DNA of 39,153 bases, from positions 22,002-61,154 of the forward strand of contig JAAVGE010000017.1 in assembly GCA_014800385.1 (NCBI GenBank), given 5' to 3'. Numbering within the stretch: position 1 is the first letter of the stretch; every line of letters starts with the position of its first letter. Source of the stretch: Bacteroidales bacterium (GTDB lineage: Bacteria > Bacteroidota > Bacteroidia > Bacteroidales > Muribaculaceae). Made by a program: the position numbers and the translations under genes. Below the pieces are notes generated by a model, which was not told the DNA's origin, made no database searches, and saw only the letters and a program-made list of their open reading frames with translations. Shown piece after piece: positions 1-9,672 of this stretch.

Positions 1-480
1 CTTGTCATAAGTAACAAAATCGAAAAGGAAATCTATGCTTCTACCGTTGAACTCCCTGTAGTTGTCGATACTGATGACTTCATTTTCGGAATTGTGACCT
101 CCTCCACAAAATTAAACGAAAATAATGGAATCGTCCTTATTTTCGATTATCAGGATGACCACAATTTCAAAGCCATAGTAATCAATGATTCGCAGTATCG
201 TTACCTCAAATTTTCAAACGGAGTAGCCAACTCCGTCAAAACAGGATTGATCAAATATTCAAATAAAAACACCTTGAATACAATCTACATACAGAGGGAA
301 GGCTCCACAATCTACTTCTATCTGAATGATGTGGAATACGGGGTGCTAAAGAACGTTGTCATAAACAATGCTGTGTTCGGTGCAGGCGTAATGGGAAAAG
401 CATCAACAACCATTCTTAAAATGATTTTCCACGTAGATATACCGGAAAACGATATCGAGCAATCAACCACCGGCAACTAA
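1..480 (+). CDS. C-terminal part of a beta-sandwich (concanavalin/LamG-like) domain protein, cut by the window edge
   Basis: The reading frame is open from base 1 to the stop at 478-480, so the start lies to the left of the window; the in-frame GTG at 94 is probably internal. The visible 159 residues alternate short beta-strand-like stretches (for example NGIVLIFDYQDDHNFKAIVI and TIYIQREGSTIYFYLND). This pattern is typical of concanavalin-like or LamG-like domains at the end of Bacteroidales surface or periplasmic proteins. No catalytic motif is visible in this part. The fold assignment is inferred from strand pattern only, and the full protein could be an enzyme, an adhesin or a carbohydrate-binding protein. 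Confidence 0.55.
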   Translation, partial: LVISNKIEKEIYASTVELPVVVDTDDFIFGIVTSSTKLNENNGIVLIFDYQDDHNFKAIVINDSQYRYLKFSNGVANSVKTGLIKYSNKNTLNTIYIQREGSTIYFYLNDVEYGVLKNVVINNAVFGAGVMGKASTTILKMIFHVDIPENDIEQSTTGN

Positions 481-682
481 TCCTCATCAACCTGATTTTG
501 GGTGTGGTGATTCAATTTTACGAATTGGTCATCACACTCATTTTGCATATCCGCTGAGCCTATATGGACCTGCATATCCAATCTATCCCTCCAAAAGAAT
601 ATTCCGAAAATTTGAACTATGTCAAATTTTGGGAATTGTTAATATGTGGCAGAGGGTTGAACCTATTCTATGACCATTATGT

Positions 683-714
683 AAAAAAAGAGAGCCTATT
701 GAATAGACTCTCTT
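683..714 (-). terminator. Rho-independent terminator of tRNA-Cys
   Basis: Read on the minus strand, a 13-bp stem (AAGAGAGTCTATT with AATAGGCTCTCTT, one mismatch) with a tiny loop is followed by seven T. It begins right after the 3' end of the tRNA. Confidence 0.85.
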
Positions 715-715
715 G

Positions 716-786
716 AGGTTCCTAGCGGATTCGAACCGCTGTAAACGGTTTTGCAGACCGGTACCTAACCACTCGGCCAAGGAACC
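716..786 (-). tRNA. tRNA-Cys (anticodon GCA)
   Basis: The minus strand folds as a 71-nt cloverleaf. The acceptor stem is GGTTCCT with AGGAACC, the anticodon loop is CTGCAAA with anticodon GCA, the T arm contains GGTTCGAATCC, and the discriminator is U73, as expected for tRNA-Cys. CCA is not encoded. It has its own promoter (807-837) and terminator (683-714), so it is a single-gene transcription unit divergent from metA. Confidence 0.96.
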
Positions 787-806
787 ATTATTCCTGTTTT
801 GCGGTG

Positions 807-837
807 CAAAGTTATAACCTTTTTTTGAACTATGCAA
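807..837 (-). promoter_or_regulatory. Bacteroidetes-type promoter for tRNA-Cys
   Basis: On the minus strand TTG (837-835), a 20-bp spacer and TAACTTTG (814-807) match the Bacteroidetes -33/-7 consensus. The predicted start is about 15 bases before the tRNA. Confidence 0.8.
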
Positions 838-856
838 GTTTTTACTTCTTTTTTTG

Positions 857-864
857 TAATTTTG
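857..864 (+). promoter_or_regulatory. Possible -7 box for metA
   Basis: TAATTTTG matches TAnnTTTG about 87 bp before the metA ATG. No TTG lies at the right distance upstream, so only half of the promoter is supported. Confidence 0.4.
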
Positions 865-950
865 CATAAGATTTAGAGAGTCGATGACCCCAAATCCTAT
901 TTTGAGATGCTCACAATAACATCTCTATCCTTTTTTAAACGAATTTGTTT

Positions 951-1859
951 ATGTCTGTAAAAGTTCCGGTTAATCTCCCTGCTCTGGAGTTGCTGAAAAA
1001 TGAAAATATATTTCTCAATGACGAGCATCAGTCTCCGATGAATGCCCGGCTGTTGCGTATCGGGATAGTCAATCTGATGCCTTTGAAGGAACAGACTGAG
1101 ACGGATTTCCTGAGAATGCTCTCCAACTCACCCCTACCCTTGGAAGTAGACCTTATTGATATGGCGTCACATATTTCTAAAAATACGCCACATGAGCATC
1201 TTGAAAAATTTTACAAATATTTTGATGACATACGCGAAGCCAATTATGACGGATTGATCATCACCGGTGCTCCGGTTGAAAAACTTCGGTTTGAGGATGT
1301 TGACTACTGGGCTGAACTGACGGAAATAATGGATTGGGCAAAAAATCATGTGAACTCTACTCTTTATATCTGTTGGGCTGCATTCGCCGGACTATATCAT
1401 CACTATGGAATTCCCAAGGTGGATACGGACAAGAAATTATCAGGTGTTTACCCTCATCGCGTTCTTGCACCTCAAAATCCCCTGCTCAGAGGATTTGACG
1501 ATATTTTCTATGTCCCTCACAGCCGATTTACGGGCGTACGTTTTTCTGATGTTGAAGCAATTCCGGAACTTAGCATCCTTTCCGACGGCGATGCTGTGGG
1601 TCCATATATTATCATGGGTAGGGACGGACGCGAATTTTACATTACAGGGCACTCGGAATATTCCCCTGATACTTTAAAGAAGGAATATGAACGTGACATT
1701 AATAAAGGGCTGAACCCTATCCCCCCGGAGAACTATTTCCTTGATGATGACGTTGAGAAACGTGTCCCTGTTGTGCGTTGGCGTTCGCATGCCAACCTCC
1801 TGTTTACTAACTGGATAAACTATTTTGTTTATAGAAACAGTACAAATAAAAATGGCTGA
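951..1859 (+). CDS. metA: Homoserine O-acetyltransferase (MetA/HTS family)
   Basis: Cytoplasmic enzyme that acylates homoserine in the first committed step of methionine synthesis. The 302-residue product has the usual family length. The catalytic cysteine lies in STLYICWAAFAG (Cys141), and the His/Glu pair lies in ITGHSEYS. The loop TGAPVEKLRFEDVDYW has Glu110 at the position (residue 111 in the E. coli protein) where Glu favours acetyl-CoA and Gly favours succinyl-CoA, so this is probably an acetyltransferase despite the MetA name. The ATG at 951 is chosen over an in-frame TTG at 945 because homologues begin close to the MSVKVPVNLP segment. The stop overlaps the start of the next gene by 8 bp, so the two are likely co-transcribed. 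Confidence 0.93.
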   Translation: MSVKVPVNLPALELLKNENIFLNDEHQSPMNARLLRIGIVNLMPLKEQTETDFLRMLSNSPLPLEVDLIDMASHISKNTPHEHLEKFYKYFDDIREANYDGLIITGAPVEKLRFEDVDYWAELTEIMDWAKNHVNSTLYICWAAFAGLYHHYGIPKVDTDKKLSGVYPHRVLAPQNPLLRGFDDIFYVPHSRFTGVRFSDVEAIPELSILSDGDAVGPYIIMGRDGREFYITGHSEYSPDTLKKEYERDINKGLNPIPPENYFLDDDVEKRVPVVRWRSHANLLFTNWINYFVYRNSTNKNG

Positions 1860-3705
1860 TAAAAAACGTAAAATAGAACTTCTTGCCCCTGCGCGCGATG
1901 CTGCTACAGCAAAAGAGGCAATACTTCACGGCGCAGATGCTGTATATATGGGTGCACCTTCACATGGTGCACGCGCTGCCGCAACGAATTCTCTTGCAGA
2001 TATTGCAGAAGTGGTTGAATTCGCTCACCGGTTTGATGCTCGAGTATATATCACTGTAAACACACTTGTCTATGATAGTGAGATCAAGGATGTCGAGCAG
2101 ATGATACGTGACCTGTATTTGATTGGTGTTGACGCCCTCATTGTTCAGGATATGGGTATTTTAGAGATGGATATACCTCCGATTGCTCTACATTCCAGCA
2201 CGCAATGCGACACCCGTGACGCGGACAAAGCGCGTTTCCTTCAGGACGCAGGATTTTCACAGATTGTACTCGCACGCGAACTTACGCTCAATGAGATACA
2301 CAGCATTTACGAAGCCACCGATGTACCCTTAGAGGTGTTTGTTCATGGCGCATTATGCGTAAGTTTCAGCGGCGACTGCCAGGCAAGTTTCCTCGCCACC
2401 GGACGCAGTGCCAATCGTGGTGAGTGTGCGCAGATGTGCCGTCTACCTTACGATTTATGCGATGAAAAAGGTAATATCCTCATTAAAGGGAAACATCTTC
2501 TTTCATTAAAGGATATGAACCGTATTGATAAGATTGAAGCATTGCTCGATGCCGGTGCAAGTTCATTCAAGATTGAAGGAAGGCTTAAATCGGAAGCATA
2601 CGTAAAAAACACTGTAGCGGCCTATAGGGCTGAGATTGACAGAGTTATAGCAGCCCATCCGGAGAAGTACGAGAGGTCATCGCGGGGTGTTTCCGAACTG
2701 ACGTTTACACCTGATTTGGATGATGTTTTCAACCGTGGCTTCACTGAATATTTCCTTACACAACGTAAAGAAACCGGAATAGCCTCATTTGATTCACCCA
2801 AAGCCATTGGTCGACCGGTGGGTAAGGTGCGTCAAGTCCGTGGAAACTGCATTACTATATCCGGTGATGTTGACCTTGCCAACGGTGATGGTCTGGGTTA
2901 TTTTGATGAATCCGATACCTTCACTGGCTTCCGACTGAATAAAGTTGAAGGGAACAGGCTGTTTCTCCGCAAGCCATTGAATATTCCGGTCGGCACCACA
3001 ATCTACCGCAACCGAAGCAAAGAATTTGATGATCGTATGGCACTTCGAACCGCAGTGCGATACATACCCGTTGACATGACACTACGTGTGATAAATCCTC
3101 TCCTTATCGCTTTAGATATTGCAGTAGACAAAGCAACCGTCGCTACAGCCGTACTGGATCTTGAAAAGCCGCTGGAGACTGCTAACTCTGACCAGAAAGA
3201 GGCCCGGCAGAGGGTTTTGGCTAAATTAGGTGATTCGGTCTATCGTCTTCAAAATCTTACAGACCTCGCAGGAAATCACTTTATCCCTGCGTCCACACTC
3301 ACCGCTCTGCGTCGTAAAGCCGTGGATACACTCAACAGCGCACGCCGTGCCTCATATCCGCGTGATTATCGCCGTGCAGGCGTAGACAAACTCAAGTTAT
3401 GGAAGGAAGACTCTGACCTGGATTGCCGCGACAATGTCTCAAACGGTCTTGCACGCAGGTTCTATCTTTCAGCAGGAGCAAAGCGAATCACCCCGGCGAT
3501 GGAAGTGATGAAACCTGACCTCACAGTAGACCAGCAGGTTATGGAAACACGCTACTGTCTGCGCCGTGAGTTAGGGGCATGCCTGAAAACAAAGTCTGCC
3601 GGAAAATATCCCGACAGACTATATCTGAAATCCGGCAATAATCGTTACCGGCTATGTTTTGACTGCGACAAATGCATGATGAGGGTTATACGCCCTGCTC
3701 AATGA
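1852..3705 (+). CDS. Peptidase U32 family protein, likely RlhA/TrhP-type RNA C5-hydroxylation factor
   Basis: A 617-residue U32-family protein. The N-terminal block [28 protein letters not shown], the block [19 protein letters not shown] followed by [13 protein letters not shown], and [12 protein letters not shown] are the family signatures. The C-terminal block has clustered cysteines ([13 protein letters not shown] and CFDCDKC), which could hold an iron-sulfur cluster. Family members once called collagenases are now known to include RlhA (23S rRNA cytidine hydroxylation) and TrhP (tRNA uridine hydroxylation). The length and C-terminal extension look more RlhA-like, but the RNA target cannot be read from sequence. 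The ATG at 1852 overlaps the metA stop by 8 bp; an upstream in-frame start at 1825 would lie deeper in metA. The last 20 bp overlap the convergent pyrF. Confidence 0.85.
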   Translation: MADKKRKIELLAPARDAATAKEAILHGADAVYMGAPSHGARAAATNSLADIAEVVEFAHRFDARVYITVNTLVYDSEIKDVEQMIRDLYLIGVDALIVQDMGILEMDIPPIALHSSTQCDTRDADKARFLQDAGFSQIVLARELTLNEIHSIYEATDVPLEVFVHGALCVSFSGDCQASFLATGRSANRGECAQMCRLPYDLCDEKGNILIKGKHLLSLKDMNRIDKIEALLDAGASSFKIEGRLKSEAYVKNTVAAYRAEIDRVIAAHPEKYERSSRGVSELTFTPDLDDVFNRGFTEYFLTQRKETGIASFDSPKAIGRPVGKVRQVRGNCITISGDVDLANGDGLGYFDESDTFTGFRLNKVEGNRLFLRKPLNIPVGTTIYRNRSKEFDDRMALRTAVRYIPVDMTLRVINPLLIALDIAVDKATVATAVLDLEKPLETANSDQKEARQRVLAKLGDSVYRLQNLTDLAGNHFIPASTLTALRRKAVDTLNSARRASYPRDYRRAGVDKLKLWKEDSDLDCRDNVSNGLARRFYLSAGAKRITPAMEVMKPDLTVDQQVMETRYCLRRELGACLKTKSAGKYPDRLYLKSGNNRYRLCFDCDKCMMRVIRPAQ

Positions 3706-4513
3706 GATAAGATTTCATCTCCTCGGCGAGTTTCTTAGCCTCAGTTGCGGCTGCTTCGGCAAAATCCTCTCCATTTGAGGCATAGATAATGCTTCGAGAT
3801 GCGTTCACCAACAGTCCACACTCTTTTGTCATACCGTGACGGCTTACTTCTGCCAGACTGCCGCCTTGCGCACCCACGCCGGGAACGAGCAGGAAATGGT
3901 CAGGAATAATTTTACGTATCTCAGCCAGCATCTCGCTCTGTGTTGCGCCGACAACATACATCATAGTATCGTCGCTGCCCCACTCTTTTGAGGTAGTGAG
4001 AACCTGTTCAAACAGTTTCTTGCCATCCTCCAGAGTTTTCACCTGAAAATCGTGAGAACCTTTATTTGAAGTAAGTGCTAACAACACCACCCACTTACCG
4101 TCATATCCAAGGAACGGTTTAACAGAATCCTCTCCCATGTAGGGTGCAACTGTTACTGCATCCACACCCATGGTTTCGAAGAACGTACGGGCATACATTG
4201 CTGAGGTATTGCCTATGTCACCACGTTTGGCATCTGCAATAATAAGTTTCTCAGGATATTTAGTCCTGATATAATCAACAGTTTCCTGAAGGTTTTCCCA
4301 TCCCTTCGCACCCATTGTCTCATAGAAGGCTGTGTTAGGTTTGTACGCCACACAATATGGCGCAGTGGCATCAATAATAGCCTTATTGAACTCCATCACG
4401 GGATTCTCGCACTCAAGCAGATGTGCGGGAATTTTTTTAATATCCGTATCAAGTCCAACGCACAGAAATGAGCCGGTGCGTTTGATTTCGTCTGTTAACT
4501 GTTTCTTATTCAT
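3686..4513 (-). CDS. pyrF: Orotidine 5'-phosphate decarboxylase
   Basis: Catalyses the last step of UMP synthesis, removing CO2 from OMP. The 275 residues fit the long (type 2) PyrF class. The N-terminal [14 protein letters not shown] and the active-site stretch [10 protein letters not shown] (residues 94-103), followed by the barrel strand [10 protein letters not shown], are diagnostic. The ATG at 4513 was chosen because homologues begin just before the FLCVGLD strand; an upstream in-frame ATG at 4561 would run into prfA. It lies 7 bp behind prfA on the same strand and is probably co-transcribed. Its 3' end overlaps the convergent U32 gene by 20 bp. Confidence 0.95.
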   Translation of the reverse strand: MNKKQLTDEIKRTGSFLCVGLDTDIKKIPAHLLECENPVMEFNKAIIDATAPYCVAYKPNTAFYETMGAKGWENLQETVDYIRTKYPEKLIIADAKRGDIGNTSAMYARTFFETMGVDAVTVAPYMGEDSVKPFLGYDGKWVVLLALTSNKGSHDFQVKTLEDGKKLFEQVLTTSKEWGSDDTMMYVVGATQSEMLAEIRKIIPDHFLLVPGVGAQGGSLAEVSRHGMTKECGLLVNASRSIIYASNGEDFAEAAATEAKKLAEEMKSYLIEQGV

Positions 4514-4520
4514 ACTGTTA

Positions 4521-5630
4521 TTATAATTCTGATTCTTTAAGTTTCTCTGCATTCTCGGCAATTATCAAATGGTCGATACAATCCTGAATATCACCGTCGA
4601 CAAAAGCCTGAAGATTATAGATGGTATAGTTTATCCTATGGTCAGTGATACGACCTTGAGGATAGTTATAAGTTCTGATTTTAGCCGAACGGTCACCTGT
4701 CGAAACCATAGTTTTTCTTCGTGAGGCTATGTCATCCAGATATTTCTGATGTTCCTTATCATAGATAAAAGTTCTCAGTCGGCTCAGCGCGCGTTCTTTA
4801 TTTTTAGGTTGGTCACGGGTTTCGGTACACTCAATCAAAATCTCTTCAGTGACCCCGGTGTTAGGGTTACGCCACATATATCTGAGTCGCACACCCGATT
4901 CAACTTTATTCACGTTCTGACCTCCGGCTCCGCCACTTCTGAACGTATCCCATTTGATTTCGCCTTCGTTAATTTCAACGTCAAACTCCTCTGCTTCAGG
5001 CAATACTGCCACAGTGGCTGCCGAAGTATGTACCCTACCCTGTGTTTCAGTTGCAGGAACACGCTGAACACGGTGAACGCCGCTCTCATACTTCAATGTG
5101 CCATAGACATTGTCCCCGGTTACGGCAAAGACTATTTCCTTATATCCTCCGGCAGTTCCTTCGTTGAAACTGGTCACGGCTACATTCCAACCCTTGGATT
5201 CGCAATACTTTGTGTACATCTTAAAAAGGTCACCGGCAAAGATTGCGGCTTCATCACCACCGGTACCCCCACGTATCTCCACGATTGCATTTTTTCCATC
5301 TTCCGGATCGGCAGGGATGAGCAGGAGTTTAATCTCCTCCTCCATCTGTGGTAATGCGCTGTTGGCTTCGTCCAACTGTTGCTTTGCCATCATACGCATT
5401 TCCTCATCATCCTCACTGTCAAGCACTTCACGTGCTTCAGCAACATTGGCTAATGCAGTGCGATAACGACGTGTTGCCTCCGTCAGGCGTTCCAGGTCTT
5501 TATATTCCTTATTTAGTTTCACATATCGCTTCATGTCGGCGATCACATTTGGGTCCGTTATCAATGTTGATACCTCCTCAAAACGTGCTTCTATTCCGTC
5601 AAGACGTGAAAGCAATGAATTTTCTGACAT
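4521..5630 (-). CDS. prfA: Peptide chain release factor 1
   Basis: A 369-residue class I release factor that reads UAA and UAG and triggers peptide release on the ribosome. The codon-recognition tripeptide PAT is at residues 192-194 ([12 protein letters not shown]), which marks RF1 rather than RF2, whose motif is SPF. The catalytic GGQ is at 236-238 ([12 protein letters not shown]). The acidic [12 protein letters not shown] block at the start of the core domain is also present. It is first in a two-gene operon with pyrF and divergent from bcp across a 109-bp gap. A weak -7-like TAACTTCG lies upstream on the minus strand near 5668. Confidence 0.97.
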   Translation of the reverse strand: MSENSLLSRLDGIEARFEEVSTLITDPNVIADMKRYVKLNKEYKDLERLTEATRRYRTALANVAEAREVLDSEDDEEMRMMAKQQLDEANSALPQMEEEIKLLLIPADPEDGKNAIVEIRGGTGGDEAAIFAGDLFKMYTKYCESKGWNVAVTSFNEGTAGGYKEIVFAVTGDNVYGTLKYESGVHRVQRVPATETQGRVHTSAATVAVLPEAEEFDVEINEGEIKWDTFRSGGAGGQNVNKVESGVRLRYMWRNPNTGVTEEILIECTETRDQPKNKERALSRLRTFIYDKEHQKYLDDIASRRKTMVSTGDRSAKIRTYNYPQGRITDHRINYTIYNLQAFVDGDIQDCIDHLIIAENAEKLKESEL

Positions 5631-5739
5631 ATTATTTCCTATAATTTTCTAATTTATCCGCGAAGTTACGAATTTCTTCTTAAACTTTATCACTCTTTAA
5701 TTGTCTTAATTAGTATAATGTATTAAAATATCCACAAAT

Positions 5740-6195
5740 ATGAATATAGGAGATAAATTACCCGAAGTATTGGGCGTAAATCAGGATGGCAAGGAAGTGA
5801 AACTTTCAGACTATGCCGGAAAGAAACTTGTTTTATACTTTTACCCAAAGGACAACACCCCCGGATGTTCGGCAGAAGCACGTTCATTGCGTGACCATAT
5901 CAATGACCTGAAAGAAAAAGGATATGAAGTAGTCGGGGTCAGCGTCGACTCTCAGGCATCTCACAAAAAATTCATTGAGAAACAGGAAATACCGTTTGAT
6001 CTCATCTCTGACACTGACCATTCTTTAGTTGAGAAGATGGGTGTATGGGGTGAAAAAAGCATGTGTGGACGTAAATATATGGGTACATTCCGCACCACTT
6101 TCCTCGCCGATGAAAATGGTATAATAACTCATATCTTTACTCCCAAGCAAATTAAAACCGCAGAACATGCTTCCCAGATTTTGGAAATATTGTAA
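5740..6195 (+). CDS. bcp: Thioredoxin-dependent thiol peroxidase (Bcp/PrxQ peroxiredoxin)
   Basis: A 151-residue cytoplasmic peroxiredoxin that reduces hydroperoxides. The peroxidatic Cys43 lies in FYPKDNTPGCSAEARSLRD, with the family Thr and Pro. In classical Bcp a resolving cysteine sits five residues later; here that position is Arg48. The only other cysteine is Cys109 (KSMCGRKYMG), so it either resolves from an atypical place or works as a 1-Cys enzyme. It is divergent from prfA, and the promoter of guaD overlaps its 3' end. Confidence 0.93.
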   Translation: MNIGDKLPEVLGVNQDGKEVKLSDYAGKKLVLYFYPKDNTPGCSAEARSLRDHINDLKEKGYEVVGVSVDSQASHKKFIEKQEIPFDLISDTDHSLVEKMGVWGEKSMCGRKYMGTFRTTFLADENGIITHIFTPKQIKTAEHASQILEIL

Positions 6196-6210
6196 ATTTC
6201 ACTAAATTTG
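6180..6210 (+). promoter_or_regulatory. Promoter of guaD and the following deaminase-like gene
   Basis: TTTG at 6180-6183, a 19-bp spacer and TAAATTTG at 6203-6210 fit the Bacteroidetes consensus. The promoter starts inside the 3' end of bcp and leaves a leader of only about 10 bases. Confidence 0.75.
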
Positions 6211-6229
6211 CCAAAAAGAATTTACTATT

Positions 6230-6724
6230 ATGACAAAGAAACCGATTGAAATAACTCCGGCCGATCTTCATTTTATGGAGATGGCGGCTGCCATCGCAGA
6301 AGAAAACGTAAAAAAGGGTGGCGGACCCTTCGGTGCGGTTATTGTTCGTGACGGAGAGATTATCGCAACCGGAGCCAATTCGGTTACGCTAACCAATGAC
6401 CCTACAGCACATGCCGAGGTCAATGCAATCCGTACGGCATGTGCAAAGGAGAACAGTTTTTCTCTTAAAGGATGTACCGTTTATAGTTCATGCGAGCCGT
6501 GTCCAATGTGTCTCAGTGCGCTTTATTGGGCCGGTGTATCACGGATTTTTTACGGAAACACTCAAGAGGATGCCGACAAAATCAATTTCAGCGACAAATT
6601 CATCTATGATGAACTCGCCAAAAACAAGGAGAACCGCACTCTCCCCTGCATCCATTTGGAAAACAAACGTACAATTAAAGCCTTTGAAATGTGGGCTGAA
6701 AAAGAAGATAAAATTGAATATTGA
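6230..6724 (+). CDS. guaD: Guanine deaminase (CDA-fold nucleobase deaminase)
   Basis: A 164-residue zinc hydrolase that converts guanine to xanthine. The zinc site is His61-Ala-Glu63 (TAHAEVNAIR) plus Cys91 and Cys94 (SCEPCPMCLSALYW). The C-terminal part INFSDKFIYDELAKNKENRT, followed by LPCIHL, matches GuaD rather than the tRNA deaminase TadA or cytosine deaminase. It is first in a tight two-gene unit: its stop is 2 bp before the ATG of a secreted, catalytically dead relative. Substrate is inferred from family resemblance. Confidence 0.88.
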   Translation: MTKKPIEITPADLHFMEMAAAIAEENVKKGGGPFGAVIVRDGEIIATGANSVTLTNDPTAHAEVNAIRTACAKENSFSLKGCTVYSSCEPCPMCLSALYWAGVSRIFYGNTQEDADKINFSDKFIYDELAKNKENRTLPCIHLENKRTIKAFEMWAEKEDKIEY

Positions 6725-6726
6725 TC

Positions 6727-7227
6727 ATGAAGAAAATCCTTACATCTGCACTCTTGCTGACTGCCTTGGTAACACCCTCTGTCTTTGCACAGATTCCGGT
6801 ATCAAGGGTGGAACAATATACTCCCACTGACATGGTTTTTCTGGACATGGCTACCGATGCGGCCAAAGAAAACAAAAGCCGTGGTCAGAACCCCTCAGGT
6901 GCCGTGATTGTCATCAATGGTGAATTCCGCTCTTCCGGACGTGCGACAGGCTCTGTTTCAGCCGAAGAAATCGCTTTTAAAAAGTCACGGCTGTCATCAC
7001 TTAAGGGCGCAACCATCTATACCGTAAACGAGCCCACCACAGCCGTTTATAAGTTTCTGTGCGACAACAATATCGGAGCCATATATTTTGTCAACGGACG
7101 AGATGCGGTTATTAAGGCCGGACTGGCAACCGCTGCGGATTACAACGATGCATCTTTACCCGCTGATATGACTAAAGTGCCGATGTTCCAGATTGAGTTT
7201 CCCGACGCGGGGCTCCTCCTGAAATAA
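6727..7227 (+). CDS. Exported deaminase-like protein without zinc ligands (probable pseudoenzyme)
   Basis: A 166-residue protein. The first 21 residues (MKKILTSALLLTALVTPSVFA, then QIPV) form a clear Sec signal peptide. The mature part aligns by eye with the guaD product just upstream: DMVFLDMATDAAKENK with HFMEMAAAIAEENVKK, SGAVIVINGE with FGAVIVRDGE, and LKGATIYTVNEP with LKGCTVYSSCEP. HAEV has become SAEE (residues 78-81), so the zinc histidine is lost, and PCPMC has become PTTAV, so both cysteines are lost. The protein therefore cannot bind zinc in the normal way. It probably arose by duplication of guaD plus gain of a signal peptide. A ligand-binding or sensing role in the periplasm is a guess. 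Confidence 0.75.
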   Translation: MKKILTSALLLTALVTPSVFAQIPVSRVEQYTPTDMVFLDMATDAAKENKSRGQNPSGAVIVINGEFRSSGRATGSVSAEEIAFKKSRLSSLKGATIYTVNEPTTAVYKFLCDNNIGAIYFVNGRDAVIKAGLATAADYNDASLPADMTKVPMFQIEFPDAGLLLK

Positions 7228-7345
7228 GTAGATATTGAAAATTTGTTGTACTAATCTCTTTTAATTCTTTTTTAGAAAGATTGGCAAGATTTTTGTAATA
7301 GTCAGTTGTTATATTGACGACACTGAACATTCATCAATAAGACTT

Positions 7346-9535
7346 ATGAAAATCAACATACAACCTCATATTACAAAAATCAGAAATCTTCTATCCTCCA
7401 AACGGTTGCGTGCAGCCATCGAGGAGGTGCGCAATATCGCCCTTACAGTAAGGAACAACCGTATCTCACAACAGATTGACGAAATCGATGAAAACTACTC
7501 CCGGTTGCTTTCTTTCATGCAATCAGGTGCGGATGATCCTCAGCGAATGACTCAGTACACTAACTTCTGTAACAAGGTTTACACTCTGGCTGATTCATTG
7601 GAACGCAACTCTCTGTCTGCGGACACACCATCACTCTATTATGGCACACTACGCTATGAGGCAACAAAAAACAACGACTCGGTAGCAAATCTTTTAAGTG
7701 AGTACACTAAACTCATCAATGACTCCTCGCTGTTTAACCTCGTGGCAGAAGACAGCAAGGAGAAGAAGGAAAATACTTATAACCGTGAGATGCTTGAACG
7801 AAGGATATTCAATCGTCTGTGGGTTTCATTTCCCCTTCACAACGATACTATAAGTGTTATTCACGACTTTGAATCATCAGAGGCTATTCCGGTTTATGTA
7901 AGGCAAATGATAGTTTCATCGCTCTTCCTAGGTCTGGTTGAGTTCTATGATGACAAACGTCTTGCACTTCTGTGGAACATCTACTCAGAAAATGCGGCGA
8001 AAGAACCGTTGCTGGCACTCCCGGCAATGACATGTGCCGTTATTGCCAACATGATTTACCCTGACCGTCCGGTAACGCCACGCATATCTGCATCCATTGA
8101 AGCAGCATCAGCAGTTTCATCCTGGGAATCTGACTTGAGAATCGTCCTCACTGAATTTGTAAAATCAATAGATACGGAACGTATCAACCGCAAGATGCAA
8201 CAGGAGGTAATGCCGGAACTATTGAAACTACAGCCCGACATTAAGAAAATCAATTCAGATATCAATTCCATCGAGGATATTGCCGAACTGGAGGAAAACC
8301 CTGAGTGGCAGGAGAAACTGATGCAAAGCGGAATATCTGATAAATTGCGCGAATTATCAAAAATCCAGGAAGAAGGAGGTGATGTATTCATGAGCACTTT
8401 CGCTCACCTGAAATCATTTCCCTACTTCAACGAAATCGCAAACTGGTTTATCCCGTTCCACACAGACCATACGCTCCTGATTGATGCCGACGAGCAAAAA
8501 ATCACTATTGCCGACATCATTCTCGCGTCACCATTCCTGTGTGATTCCGACAAATACTCCTTCCTGCTCTCACTCAACAACATCCCGGAATCACAACGAT
8601 CCATGATGATTTCGCAGATGAAGATGCAGAACATCAACGCTGACGAAATTCGCTCGGCAGCACTCAACGCCAACGTGACCGACCGCAAAAACATAATCAA
8701 CAAATATGTTCAGAACCTCTACCGTTTCTTCAAACTATTTCGTAGAAAAGGGGAATTCCGCGATCCATTTGACGGAAGCCTGAGTGTGGCCGACATACCG
8801 GCATTGGTAAACAAATTCAACGATTCCGACACACTAAGCCTTGTAGCAGAATTCTACTTCAAGCACCACTATTATACAGAAAGTCTCTCAATATTTCTGA
8901 AACTTGAACAGCGTGGCTTGCTGTCCGGAGAAATATACCAGAAAATAGGTTTCTGCTATCTGAAAAAAAGTGACTTTGAAAATGCCCTGAAATATTTCCG
9001 CATGTCCGAACTGCTGGATGCACGTTCGGAATGGACACGCAAAAATATCGCCCACTTGTTGTTCCTCACCGGAAAATTTGAAGAAGCAGAAAAATATTAC
9101 GCCGAACTTGAAGCAGACCAACCCGAAAATATGCAGTTTGTAACAAATTTAGGAAACTGCAAGGTTGCACTTAAAGACTATTCAGGAGCACTCAAGGCTT
9201 TTCATAAGGTCAATTATCTGAAGCCAAACGATTTAAAGACCTTGCGAGCCATAGCATGGTGCTACCTTATGATGGGTGATTTTACTAACTCCATAAAAAC
9301 CTATCGACCGATAATTCTGGATGATCCCAAAGCAGAGGACTACATCAACATGGGTCATGTAGCACTTGCCTCAAAAAACTATGCCGAGGCTGTAAACTCC
9401 TACAATCTCGCAATGGAACGCCTTGATAATGACCGGGAAAAAGTAATTTCAATGATTAACGACGATGCCCCTACCCTCGCCTCCATAAACATTGATACAT
9501 CTATTCTACCCTTTATATATGACTCGTTATACTGA
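7346..9535 (+). CDS. Tetratricopeptide repeat protein
   Basis: A 729-residue protein with no signal peptide or membrane segment, so probably cytoplasmic. The C-terminal third (about residues 505-700) holds at least five TPR units, such as IYQKIGFCYLKKSDFENALK, WTRKNIAHLLFLTGKFEEAE, FVTNLGNCKVALKDYSGALK and LRAIAWCYLMMGDFTNSIKT. The N-terminal 500 residues are helical with no recognised domain. TPR arrays bind protein partners; which partner is unknown. It stands alone between the guaD pair and the restriction-modification locus. Confidence 0.8.
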   Translation: MKINIQPHITKIRNLLSSKRLRAAIEEVRNIALTVRNNRISQQIDEIDENYSRLLSFMQSGADDPQRMTQYTNFCNKVYTLADSLERNSLSADTPSLYYGTLRYEATKNNDSVANLLSEYTKLINDSSLFNLVAEDSKEKKENTYNREMLERRIFNRLWVSFPLHNDTISVIHDFESSEAIPVYVRQMIVSSLFLGLVEFYDDKRLALLWNIYSENAAKEPLLALPAMTCAVIANMIYPDRPVTPRISASIEAASAVSSWESDLRIVLTEFVKSIDTERINRKMQQEVMPELLKLQPDIKKINSDINSIEDIAELEENPEWQEKLMQSGISDKLRELSKIQEEGGDVFMSTFAHLKSFPYFNEIANWFIPFHTDHTLLIDADEQKITIADIILASPFLCDSDKYSFLLSLNNIPESQRSMMISQMKMQNINADEIRSAALNANVTDRKNIINKYVQNLYRFFKLFRRKGEFRDPFDGSLSVADIPALVNKFNDSDTLSLVAEFYFKHHYYTESLSIFLKLEQRGLLSGEIYQKIGFCYLKKSDFENALKYFRMSELLDARSEWTRKNIAHLLFLTGKFEEAEKYYAELEADQPENMQFVTNLGNCKVALKDYSGALKAFHKVNYLKPNDLKTLRAIAWCYLMMGDFTNSIKTYRPIILDDPKAEDYINMGHVALASKNYAEAVNSYNLAMERLDNDREKVISMINDDAPTLASINIDTSILPFIYDSLY

Positions 9536-9618
9536 CCTTATTTCGGGCGCCACAAGAATTAATTACGCAAATAATTTCGAATCTTACTCCAAAATCTTAT
9601 GTTCCTGAGCATAAAAGA

Positions 9619-9649
9619 TTGTCCATGTCGGAATAATTCACTAAATTTG
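9619..9649 (+). promoter_or_regulatory. Promoter of the restriction-modification locus
   Basis: TTG at 9619-9621, a 20-bp spacer and TAAATTTG at 9642-9649 match the consensus. It lies just before the decayed regulator gene. With no other strong promoter before hsdR, it probably also drives hsdRMS through the pseudogene. Confidence 0.75.
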
Positions 9650-9672
9650 TGCAATTCGCAAATCACAAAGCA

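Noticed and set aside
622..867. 81-codon open frame on the minus strand upstream of metA
   Set aside because: It runs through the tRNA-Cys gene and its terminator, so it is not a protein gene.
4749..5354. 201-codon open frame on the plus strand inside prfA
   Set aside because: It is antisense to prfA, whose GGQ and PAT motifs are intact, and its translation has no domain-like pattern.
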